Made by a program: the position numbers and the translations under genes
Source of the DNA: Mesostigma viride
Taxonomy: Eukaryota > Streptophyta > Mesostigmatophyceae > Mesostigmatales > Mesostigmataceae
Reading direction: 5' to 3'
Length of the DNA stretch: 49,097 nucleotides
Assembly: GCA_009746045.1 (NCBI GenBank)
Contig: RPFO01002041.1
Span: 22,501 to 71,597, forward strand
The notes under the pieces: model-generated
Database searches by the model: none
Seen by the model: the letters and a program-made list of their open reading frames with translations, nothing else
Told to the model about the DNA's origin: nothing
Part shown: positions 28,701 through 37,563 of the stretch, one piece after another
Position numbering within the stretch: the first letter of the stretch is position 1
How the letters are laid out: each line of letters starts with the position of its first letter

Positions 28701-31700
28701 AGCTCGGGGTTCTCCAGGAACTTGATGTGGGCGAATTGCTTTGCCGCCTCTATCAAATTCTTGGCGACTTCCATTATTTTTATCAGGTTGCTGGGAGGGG
28801 CCTCACAGGACATGATCGGCGCTTGGATCAGGCTGTCGAAGTACTGGAAACTCGCAAGTTCCCGATGCGCGGTGAAAATGGACAGTTCGTGCGCCTTGTC
28901 TTTAGGGCGCGTGTCAAGGAAGTCTTGCCGAGCCGCGATATCCTGTGCGATCGCCGGCTTGCCGTCGACAGCGGGCTTCAAAGGGTCCTCACACCAGAAC
29001 AGCCAGCGCTGCATGAAGTTCTTCTGGTCCGGCCCCCACTTGTCCGTCTCTTCAGCCCCTCCTGCCTTGTCGCCTGCGCCGTCCCCTTCGGCCTTGGCTT
29101 GCTCTCCTTTCTGCCAAAAGGGCTTCACAATCGCCCAGATCTTGCCGTACAGAGGAGTTGGGAGAGACACGCCCTTCCCTCTCTTGACGGGTCCATATGC
29201 CTGGTAGGCCCGGTGCACATCCCCCAGCGCTGAGCCCCACGTTGCCTTGGCTTGGGCTGTGTCCTCGGCGTTCATGGCGTTCCCGAGCTGCCTGACAACT
29301 TCGATCATCTTGCCGACTTGTTCGGAAACCTGCATCGCCGTAGGGCAACAACGCGCAGAGACACATCGATAGTCCTCCCAAATAAGCACAACTCAACTGA
29401 GAACAAGAATACGACTGACAGAAACGCCGGCGGTCGCATCTTGACCAAAATATGGCATACTAAGGTGGAACATGAAAACCCCTTATAGAAACGCCGGTGG
29501 TCGCATCTTTACCAAACTAATGGCATACTGAAAATAACACAAGAAAACCACTTATAGAAACGCCGGCGGTCGCAACTTGGCTTACCTTCTCTTCACGGAT
29601 CTGCCACCAGGTCGGCAGGATGGTCTCACCCTTGAGCATCTGCACGTCCACCCCCCGAATTTCGTCCAATCCATTGCCCACTCCTCCAGCTTCTCCGCGG
29701 CCACGGTCTTCGTGACTTCCTGCTCCTTCCCTCCCCGCGCAACGACCCTTAGCTTTTCCGCCTTCATGAAACCGTTCAGCATTGCCTGGTACCACACAGA
29801 TCTTTGGTCCACCGTCATATTTGGGGCGACCAGTTCGAATTTCACCGATTTGATGAGTGTGGTAAAGTGGTTCCCGTCCAGCACGAGAAAGCCGCAAATG
29901 GCTGGCGGCAACGGTGGCTTCTTCTCGAGTGGAGCCATCTCCCAGGCGGACTTGCACAAACTGTCCAAAAGCGCGGCCTTTCTCACGTCCACGGGCTTAA
30001 GTGAGTCCAGCACATCGGCCCGTCCTGTCAGAACCGCGGTGGAAGCAGCTTCGGCCATCGCCTTCGCCGAGCTCGTTCGCAGGTAGATATCAATCTCTTT
30101 GTCAGTCATTGCGCGAGCGTAGCCAGCCTTCATTGTCCGTCCCCCCCATCTCCCCGAAAAGTTGCGCGACCTGACGCTGGGTGTTCTCGTTTTTCATCCA
30201 CTCATGAAAAGTGTTGGGGAACCGGTCAGCCAAAAACTGGAACGAGTACCGCCACACAGGAATCACCAGCTTGTCGTGGCCGTAGTCGGACTCCGAACTG
30301 GCAAAAATGGTGGCGTTCTGCTCGGCTCTCGACAGATGCAAGTCTCGTGCGAGGAGCTTCTGAGGCCCAACGAACAGGTTCCTTGTCCACACCCGATTTC
30401 GATGCACCAAGGCTTTGGACATCTCATCGAGGTCCCGCGGCTGAACGGCAAGCTCCTGCCGCAACCGTTTGCCCTTCGCGATCTCATCGTTCACATCCAG
30501 GATGTCATCATCATCCTGCGACACCGGGGACTTCTCCCATTTCTCAAGCAGAGACACGGGAGCATCCGCAACCTCCACCTCCTTTCCTTTCCCCTTTCCC
30601 TTCAGCGCCTTCCCCTTGTAGGTCGCAAGTGCTTCGGAGAGTCCCTTCTGGTGTTCGTCGACGGCAGCAGTCCACGTACTATCTATTTCATGTTCTCGCG
30701 GCGCGGTGCTGGTCGAGGCTGATTGAGTACATGATGGCCGCGTGGGTCGCCCTCTCGGCCTGCACGTACTGCAGTGATGCGAAAAAATCAGGAAAGCATA
30801 ACCAAAAGGAATAAAGTAAATGTCGATTGAGAAACGCCGGCCGTCGCAACCTACATGAAACCTGAACCTCAACATCAAAGCCCCCCTCACAACAGAGGTA
30901 CACTTACCTCGTTTCCCTTAACCGTGATGCGAAAAAATCAGGAAAGCATAACCAAAAGGAATAAAGTAATGTCACACTTGAGAAACGCCGGCCGTCGCAA
31001 CCTACATGAAACCTAAACCTCAAGATCAAGCCCCCTCACAACAGAGGTACACTTACCTCATTCCCTCAACGATGCGAAATCAGGAAAGAATAAAGTCAAA
31101 AGGAAGTAAGTGTCACACTTGAGAAACGCCGGCCGTCGCAACCTAGATGAAACCTGGACCTCAAGATCAAAGCCCCCTCACAACAGAGGTACACTTGGCT
31201 CATTTCCCTCAACCGATGCGAAATCAGGAAAGAATAATCAAAAGGAAGTAAGTGTCACACTTAAGAAACGCCGGCCGTCGCAACCTACATGAAACGTGGA
31301 CCTCAAGAACAAAGCCCCCCTCACAACAGAGGTAGACTTACCTCATTCCCCTCAACCGCTGCTGCTTCAGCCGCTTTCTTCGACCCCTTCGCGATCTTCG
31401 GAGACTTGTCCCGGCGGGCATCGTGTTCCTTCAACATCTTGATCAGAGTCTTGGCGTCCGCCATCGTCACCGTCTTCAGTTTACACTTCCTCTCCTTCCT
31501 TTGCCCTCGAACAGGTTCTCCTGCATCCACTTTATCAAGGCCTTGGCGCTCGGGATCTCCTCAGGCTGTGTGGCGCCATCGGGCGCGCACGCATTCTTCA
31601 CGATCAACTCAGCGACTTGATGGAGAGTCATCATCTGGTTCCGTACCTCAGGTGGGGCTGTTTCCGTTCTCACCTCGGCCACAACCCGCTTTGCTAACGT

Positions 31701-33019
31701 CCTCAGTTTATAAGCATCCGCTTGCTCCTTAAAGCGTGTCATTTTCGCAGTATCGCCGTCGCTTCCACCCCGCCCTCTGACACAGGCTCACCGACAGCGA
31801 TAGCCCCCTCTCCCTGGAGATTTGCCCCACCCTGACGACCGGCTTCCTGCAAGAACATTATCAACGGAAGATTTTTAATGTAAGAAAAGTGTAGAGAAAC
31901 GCCGGCCGTCGTAACTCTGTCAATTGAGGACGAACCTAAACTTTCAATTTGTAAGTCAACGGTAACTTACCCTTCCCCCCTCTGCAGTGGAACCACCGTA
32001 AGATCCACTTCCCCTCCTCTCACCGCCCTCTTGCTGCTCGAACGGACTTCCCTGTAAAAAAGCAAACGCGATTGTCGATTACAAGAAAAAAATTACTACA
32101 AAAATAAACAAGGATATACGCACGCAAACCATTTCATTACAAGTAAACCGGAGAGGAATCTGACGCACTCATGTACCTGGGTGCTTCCCGCCATTGAGCG
32201 GGCTTCTCTTGCACCCACATCCTCTTGCCGGCCCTGCGAACATTTCAACGGAAAGTAAAAATCCGCTTAGTTGTCGGAAATGACATTTCTGGCGAATATT
32301 GCAAAAAAATGCTTATGTATTTCACGACATCAATTAAATGGGCAGAGACTTACGAAGATCGACCCGCCACCTTCCAAATTGCTCGGCGTCATTTCGAAAA
32401 CATCCTTCCCCTGCATCGACCCCCTTCCCCCTTCCCCTTGGCCGCGGCGGGGGCATATCGCCCGTCGCGACCGGCTTGGAAGTCGCGGGGGGATCCCTTG
32501 CGGTTGAGGGCACTGCGGCCGACTCGTGCACACTCTCCCCCCTCTTTTGGGCTACTGCGGCAGGCGCGGCATGGGAGGGCGCGGCGGCTACTGTCTGTGC
32601 GCATTCTGAGCCACCGAGCCCCCTTAGCTCCTGCTGGAGCATGTTTCAATACGAGGCATGAATTGGCTTTTGGAGAGATAAGGCACCTTGGCGACTTCAG
32701 GTTTGTCATTAAGGATGTCTTGGTACAGCGCGATTGCTCTTCACGAGTGCCATTCGCGAGTCGCTGAAACCGCGCAATCTGAGACCGCGCATCCGGATCG
32801 TCCACCATCTCACGACCACCGTGGTACTCATCCTTCCCAGTGACCGCGGCAAAGCTGACACCAGATTCCACCATTGGGGGCGGCGTGCCCTCCCTTGCAC
32901 GCTTGTGAGGAGGCTGTTGTGAGGAGGCGCCTTGGGCCTGAACTGGTTGCCCTTCAGACCCTTCCCCCTAGGGGGAGAGTCGCCGACCACCTGCGATGTA
33001 GGGCCGCCCTTTTCCATCT
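25793..33019 (-). CDS. Large unrecognised multi-exon gene, reading frame broken at several points
   Basis: Proposed exons (5' to 3') are 33019-~32353, 32236-32177, 32051-31971, 31846-31342, 30768-29586, 29329-26629 and 26487-25793. Introns have GT/AG ends, and phase was checked for the last junction, where SAG joins KGEEE correctly. The protein would exceed 1,500 residues. It starts MEKGGPTSQVVG and contains a Lys-rich stretch (GKALKGKGKGKE), a long Asp/Glu run (27,650-27,830), five to six 24-residue repeats (27,100-27,430) and a C-terminal segment WVDEVCINWEHKYPKKEDF...IRWFDEGHD. I recognise no domain. Frame changes occur near 32,880, 32,650, 31,770, 31,495, 30,700, 30,145, 29,650, 28,685 and 27,480, many at C-runs, so either indel errors or decay apply. 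More than one gene is possible. Confidence 0.5.
26488..26628 (-). other. Intron (last) of the large gene, 141 bp
   Basis: The donor G|GTAAAT and acceptor TTACGTGCAG|G join HSAG to KGEEE with matching phase 1. This intron is AT-rich and, unlike most in the block, lacks the GC motif. Confidence 0.6.
27100..27430 (-). repeat. 72-bp coding tandem repeat carrying the GC motif
   Basis: Five to six units of 72 bp encode a 24-residue repeat, GGRICDEEGDRQQEGGSRPV then TGNA, in the frame that continues to the end of the gene. Each unit contains GGAAACGCCGGCGGGCGTAT on the minus strand. This closely matches the motif scattered on the plus strand at 29.4-37.2 kb, so the coding copies have the opposite orientation. 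The units are nearly identical, implying recent expansion or homogenisation. Confidence 0.85.
29330..29585 (-). repeat. Intron with three tandem motif-bearing units of about 68 bp
   Basis: The intron runs from GAAG|GTAAGC to GATGCAG|G. It holds three units, each with tatggcatact and AAACGCCGGYGGTCGCA (plus-strand motif copies at 29,420, 29,487 and 29,556). In minus-strand reading each unit starts with a donor-like GGTAAGC, GGTAAAG or GGTCAAG just before the motif, as if the 5' part of the intron had been tandemly duplicated. Confidence 0.7.
30769..31341 (-). repeat. Intron built from four tandem units, each with the GC motif and a duplicated exon end
   Basis: The intron runs from AATGAG|GTAAGT (31,341) to CACTGCAG (30,769). 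The units, about 140-150 bp each, carry the motif at 30,830, 30,981, 31,122 and 31,264. Each unit also repeats the last bases of the upstream exon (GTTGAGGGAAATGAG) followed by a donor or near-donor, so the duplication covers the exon-intron border. One internal donor is mutated (CCAAGT). Confidence 0.75.
31847..31970 (-). other. Intron with one GC motif, 124 bp
   Basis: The donor GTAAGTTACC and acceptor TTCTTGCAG|GAAGCC bound a short AT-rich intron whose only GC-rich part is the motif at 31,895-31,917, about 49 bp before the acceptor. The next upstream intron (32,052-32,176) has only a degenerate trace (aacgcgattgtcgatta). Confidence 0.6.
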
Positions 33020-33250
33020 GCAACAACAAAACAAAAAAATTGGAAAAAACATACGAGTCAGCAGGAAGATGCGCCCCACGTCGCAACTCAATACAAAAAA
33101 TGCATCATTATGTCAAGGTACAAACAACGTTATAATTCAGAATGAACAGAGATTCATAACAAGAGAACGACGCACTAAAAGATGCGACCGCCGTCGCAAC
33201 TTTCGTCAATTCACTCTCTATACAAACAACTCTATGTCCCTCATAAAGAA

Positions 33251-33972
33251 TCATTTGGCAAGGAAATGCAAAAAAATTCCGTTACCACTCCGTCGACCCA
33301 TAAGTGGTTCGCGAATGGGAAATCGCTGCTGATTTTCGGTCGAGCCCTTCACGGTATTTTCGAAATCTCGAGGCAAGGTTGCGCGGAAGAGGGCCCCCTC
33401 AATCATGCGTGCGATCGGACTGGCCATGGAAAGGGATAGCTGGTTCCTGGACTGCCTTGCACGGTCAACCATCTTGAAACTTCCCCTAGAAGGAAATCAG
33501 ACGTCAGACGGTTGAATATGCGAACGTCAAGATTTGACCAACCCATCATCCATTCAACCACCTTCTCCGCGGCATCATGGAAGACCTGGCTCTCATCCGC
33601 CATTCCTCGAGACCCAAACACACAATCGGCCGTGTTATCGTCGTGCCTCCTAAGGCGAATGTTCACGTCCTCTTTGTCATCATCCATTTCCGACAGCCGA
33701 ATTACAGCCCTTTTGGCTCCGTCCACTCCATCCTCAAGAAGGACGTCCATCTGCGCCCCTCCCACACAATTGTTGTCAACGTATTGTTGCAAATGACGGG
33801 AAATCATGTCCTTTCCGAAAGCTACGATGTGTTCCCCACACAGACCCATGTCGGTAATTGACAGCTTTTTACATTTCCTATCCCGGCACTTCTTATCGGG
33901 ATCCTTCTCAAAAATCCGGAAAACAGCGTCCTGATATGGACGTCCCCTTATGTCGACCGTCAGACTGGACAT
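33251..33972 (-). CDS. Small zinc-knuckle protein, frame broken near 33,483
   Basis: The start ATG at 33,972 follows TTCGCAG, so it may lie right after a splice acceptor. Residues C29, C34, C45 and H48 form C-X4-C-X10-C-X2-H, a compact zinc site like those seen in plant WRKY19-type fingers. After about 160 residues (VVEWMMGWSNLDVRIFNRL) the frame shifts at a G4 run, and the sequence continues FKMVDRARQSRNQLSLSM to a possible donor (GTG|GTAACG) near 33,290. It neighbours a gene with identical zinc spacing, so the two are probably related. Function is unknown; nucleic-acid or protein binding is only a guess. Confidence 0.5.
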
Positions 33973-34252
33973 CTGCGAAACCAGAACATACCGGCCGCGA
34001 GTAGTTTATATTATTAAAAAAAACTGGCATTTATTAAGTCATCTTCATCTATTTATGCGAGCTAAAATTTGAAGAAAATGCAACAAAGAAACGCCCTGGG
34101 GCGCAACTTCCTCAACAACCACTTTCTACGTACAAACGAATGGCAATCACATCGACTACGATTGTCACTACATACGAATGTCCAGACAATATAATGTGTA
34201 TGTAGAGGGGGGGCATTCAACACCAGAGAAACGCCGGCGGGCGCAACTCATA

Positions 34253-35118
34253 TCAATATAGACTGTCCCGCGACTCGTTCCACTCTCTGCAGGTTTTGCA
34301 ACAACCGATCGAGCGAACTCTCGGAACCTCTTTCGCCGCCATTTCATCGACACGAGCGAACATCTCTTCTTTGGCGGCCACCAACTTTGCCTCCTTGTTG
34401 CCGGTGTCAGGATAGATTTCGGACCTCCTCGTCTTCATCGGGGCCACTCTCTCCAAATACTCTGCACACAGAGAATCCTGCTCCTCCTCCACAATCGCCT
34501 TCACGCCGGATACAATCGCTTTGGCTTTTGTTTCCACGCGAAAATCGAACTCTCGTTGAGTTATCAGCGGAATGTCGGCGAGTGCAAAACACATACGCCG
34601 ATAAAGTTCGCTTACATCCGTGTCACGCGAGTCGGCAAAAGGTGTCGTCATCAAAAAGCATCTCAAGCTACTCCAACCATTTTCTTGGGCGCCGGCAACG
34701 TAGCCTCCCTTTGCCAAGTCCGCACCTGTCGCGGAGTCTTTGACTATCCAATCTTCAAGGAAGTACTCGTCTCCCCTGGTGAAATCAAAATTTACACCCA
34801 CGACCTCTCCGACAGTCATGTCCAGGCGAAGTCGCAGGGCCCCCCCGCCAATCCAGGTCCGAGGGCGCCCGCCATTCCAAGTCCGCGACTGAGGGCATTT
34901 TCGATGTGACGAGAATGTTCTTCGTGCTTTCGGCAATACAAGTCAAATCCGAGAGCGGTTTTCTTGCAAGTGGACACATCACACTTGCGCGGCGCCCCTA
35001 TTGAGCGAGCAACACTCTGAATGACAGTGGCAACCGCTTGGTGTTGTTGAAGTCGTTGCCAATCCTCCATCAGGAGGTGACTAGACGAATCGGACGAATC
35101 TTCCGTCGAACCGGACAT
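34253..35118 (-). CDS. Small zinc-knuckle protein, frame broken at a C7 run near 34,845
   Basis: The start ATG at 35,118 is preceded by GTCGCAG. Residues C46, C51, C62 and H65 give C-X4-C-X10-C-X2-H, the same spacing as its neighbour at 33.97 kb. After GPGLAGG the frame changes at a seven-base C run (plus strand), and the remaining part reads LRLRLDMTVGEVVGVNFDF through to KTCREWNESRDSLY and a stop. With the frame joined it is about 288 residues. No known domain apart from the knuckle is visible. A GC motif lies 111 bp upstream of the ATG. Confidence 0.55.
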
Positions 35119-35282
35119 CTGCGACAAGTTACGATAACATACCGGCCCCGGAAAATAAAATTCAAAAAACGTTTTGAAATTTTTTTATTGTACTTGTTTA
35201 TTAATACGAAGGTTTAAATTTGGCGCAAAGAAACGCCCCAAGGCGCAACTTGTCGAACAGCAATATGGCGATAAAACATTAT

Positions 35283-35486
35283 CTATTCAATGTGCGATTG
35301 ATGTGCTGAAACCTTCCAGACTTTGACACTGTCCGGTATCACCGGACTCGGACGAGGAGTCGAATCGGAAGCGAGCCAGTAATCCTCGACTATTTTTTTG
35401 ATGTACAATGGAAGACTCCTTCCATTATGTCGAAGTGTGTCGGTCCTTTGCCTTTTGGCCAAACTCTCCTTAACCTCCACCATTTC
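35283..35486 (-). CDS. Short open exon, unrecognised
   Basis: After an acceptor-like CTACGCGCAG the frame reads MVEVKESLAKRQRTDTLRHN and then LPLYIKKIVEDYWLASD, about 67 residues to the stop. It lies between the MYND gene and the zinc-knuckle gene on the same strand. It could be a separate small gene or a terminal exon. The basic KRQR could be a nuclear signal. Confidence 0.35.
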   Translation of the reverse strand, partial: EMVEVKESLAKRQRTDTLRHNGRSLPLYIKKIVEDYWLASDSTPRPSPVIPDSVKVWKVSAHQSHIE

Positions 35487-35576
35487 CTGCGCGTAGGAGG
35501 AAAATGATACGTTATAAACATTAATTATTAAAATAACATCATATAAACAAGTTATTACTCTACATTTCAAGTTTTT

Positions 35577-36332
35577 CTAAGAGGCAGAGCCGTCGTGGAA
35601 GTTGAAGGAGAAGTCGACATCAGACCCCATAGTTTTATCCAGTATCGTCGTCACGTTAACCCCCCACTTCACCCCTGCCAGCACCTCCCTCGCTTGCCTC
35701 AGACGTTCGCATCTATCCTTATGCCTACTCCAGTCCGCACGCTGGCACTCCTCACTGCAATATCTGGCATCCCTACATCCTCTACACCACTTGATATGAG
35801 GTCCTGTTTCGCACCCACACCCCTCCTTGGAGCACTTTCGCGTACTACGCATGCGATCCCCATCCCTCACGATCGGGTCAGAGAGCAAGAAAAAGTTCAT
35901 GTTGAGGGGTACTGCCCCTACACATGCATCAGCCCTCACGCGCAGAGAATGCGTAACATTCGGGTAAAATGCGCGCCCGTAGGTGCACCCAAGCTGAGCC
36001 CCTTCCTCTTCCCCCAACTCTATCTTTGGCCCCTTTGTAATGAACGACACCAAAAGGCGGAACTCCGTCCTTGGGTCTATGGGCACTCTTAGATCCATCT
36101 GTGGTCTGAAAAAACCCTCTTGAATACAGAAGTTCATATCAGCTAGCTGGGCGTACATAATTCTCTCCATTTGGCTGAACGAATCAAACGCCAATAAAAC
36201 GGCCAAGTGGCGGCCTGTCCTCTCCTGCGCGACTCGAACTTCCTCGAATATGACACGCGACAGAAAGCGAACTTGTTTGAAAACGTTTTGAAGGACGCTT
36301 CCGTAGACTTCATTCACGATCTCGGACTCCAT
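35577..36332 (-). CDS. MYND-type zinc finger protein, 251 residues
   Basis: A single uninterrupted frame runs from the ATG at 36,332 to TAG at 35,577. Residues 167-208 are a MYND finger, with CSKEGCGC, then CRGCRDARYCSEECQRADWS, then H-X3-C, including the typical YC-X3-C and W-S-x-H-K-x3-C pattern. MYND fingers bind proline-rich protein partners rather than DNA. The N-terminal 160 residues resemble no domain I know. There is no SET domain, so it is not a SMYD methyltransferase. It is the only gene of this block with an intact long frame. Confidence 0.8.
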   Translation of the reverse strand: MESEIVNEVYGSVLQNVFKQVRFLSRVIFEEVRVAQERTGRHLAVLLAFDSFSQMERIMYAQLADMNFCIQEGFFRPQMDLRVPIDPRTEFRLLVSFITKGPKIELGEEEGAQLGCTYGRAFYPNVTHSLRVRADACVGAVPLNMNFFLLSDPIVRDGDRMRSTRKCSKEGCGCETGPHIKWCRGCRDARYCSEECQRADWSRHKDRCERLRQAREVLAGVKWGVNVTTILDKTMGSDVDFSFNFHDGSAS

Positions 36333-36400
36333 CTTTTTCAGGGAAAAAACGAACAAAAAAATTCATAAACATTAATTTATTATTTTATAATAACAAGTTA

Positions 36401-36640
36401 CTATTCCTCGGAATAGTTTTTTTTTATCCATTCCACAAACGCGTTTGTCACAAACACCTTCCATGCTTTCTCAAGAACTTGTCCCCCTGATGTTTTTGAG
36501 TATTCAAACTCGTCATCCGAAGAAACCAACTCCGGCACATCCTCCGAGAGGGTCTCTAAATTGTCATCGGCTTTCCTTTTGCGCTTGTGGTTTCCGAAGC
36601 ATTTTTTTTGTTCTTCTTCTGACATTTGTTCTGCAACCAT
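36401..36640 (-). CDS. Small acidic and basic protein or exon, 79 residues, unrecognised
   Basis: The frame reads MVAEQMSEEEQKKCFGNHKR then KRKADD, an acidic middle (LSEDVPELVSSDDEFEY) and a C-terminal helix-like AWKVFVTNAFVEWIKKNYSEE. KRKRK could be a nuclear signal. The first GTTGCAG could be a splice acceptor, in which case MSEEEQ is the first in-frame Met of the exon. A GC motif lies 111 bp upstream of the ATG. Confidence 0.4.
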   Translation of the reverse strand: MVAEQMSEEEQKKCFGNHKRKRKADDNLETLSEDVPELVSSDDEFEYSKTSGGQVLEKAWKVFVTNAFVEWIKKNYSEE

Positions 36641-36750
36641 GGAGTCATTTCGAGGGGGGTGTGGTTTAACGGGTGCAGATTTAAAGTAATTTGTTTTAGG
36701 TGAACGATGGTAAAAACTTCATTAGATATTTTAAACGAACGAGAAGCAAC

Positions 36751-37155
36751 AGAAACGACGGCGGGCGTAACTATCATGGGAAACTTTGATATCACAAGAT
36801 CACAATGGACACGAACGCGCTGCAACTTTCACGACATATTCTTCGACATCGAAAATAAAAAAGAAACGACGGCGGGCGTAACTATCATGAAACATTGATC
36901 TTACAAGAAGCTGACGGGGATGCAACTTTCACGACAAACACTTCGACATCGAAGATGCAAAAGAAACGACGGCGGGCGTAACTATCATGGAAAGATTGAG
37001 CTTACAAGATGACAAGTTAACTGACGGGGGTGCATCTTTCCGAGATATATTTCGACATCGAAAAGGCAAAAGAAACGACGGCGGGCGTAACTAGCACAAC
37101 CAATGTTGGTCATGTGCTCTTCCAGTAAGACAAGAAACGACGGCGGGCGTAACTA
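36751..37155 (+). repeat. Tandem array of five motif-bearing units upstream of the small genes
   Basis: Copies of AGAAACGACGGCGGGCGTAA start at 36,751, 36,862, 36,962, 37,071 and 37,133, so the units are about 111, 100, 109 and 62 bp. Most units end in ttcgacatcgaaaa. The motif variant here (GACGG, GTAACTATCATG) is closest to the coding repeat at 27.1-27.4 kb. Confidence 0.85.
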
Positions 37156-37205
37156 TCACACGGTCCAGGAAGAGTGACGTTGGCAGAATTATGGTGTTTG
37201 TAAAA

Positions 37206-37563
<358 letters not shown>

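Larger units (their letters stand above)
33067..35251 (+). repeat. Dispersed GC motif copies between the small genes
   Basis: Single copies lie at 33,067 (gatgcgccccacgtcgcaac), 33,180 (gatgcgaccgccgtcgcaac), 34,087 (gaaacgccctggggcgcaac), 34,227 (gaaacgccggcgggcgcaac) and 35,229 (gaaacgccccaaggcgcaac). The outer halves GAAACGCC and GCGCAAC or GTCGCAAC are conserved, while the central bases vary. All have the same orientation as the intronic copies, inside otherwise AT-rich spacers. Confidence 0.8.

Noticed and set aside
35577-36332. A SMYD-type histone methyltransferase
   Set aside because: Only the MYND finger is present. No SET motifs occur in the 251 residues.
25793-36640. An integrated giant-virus segment, suggested by a cluster of unknown and MYND genes
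   Set aside because: No viral hallmark such as capsid, DNA polymerase B or packaging ATPase is visible, and the genes contain several short spliced introns.
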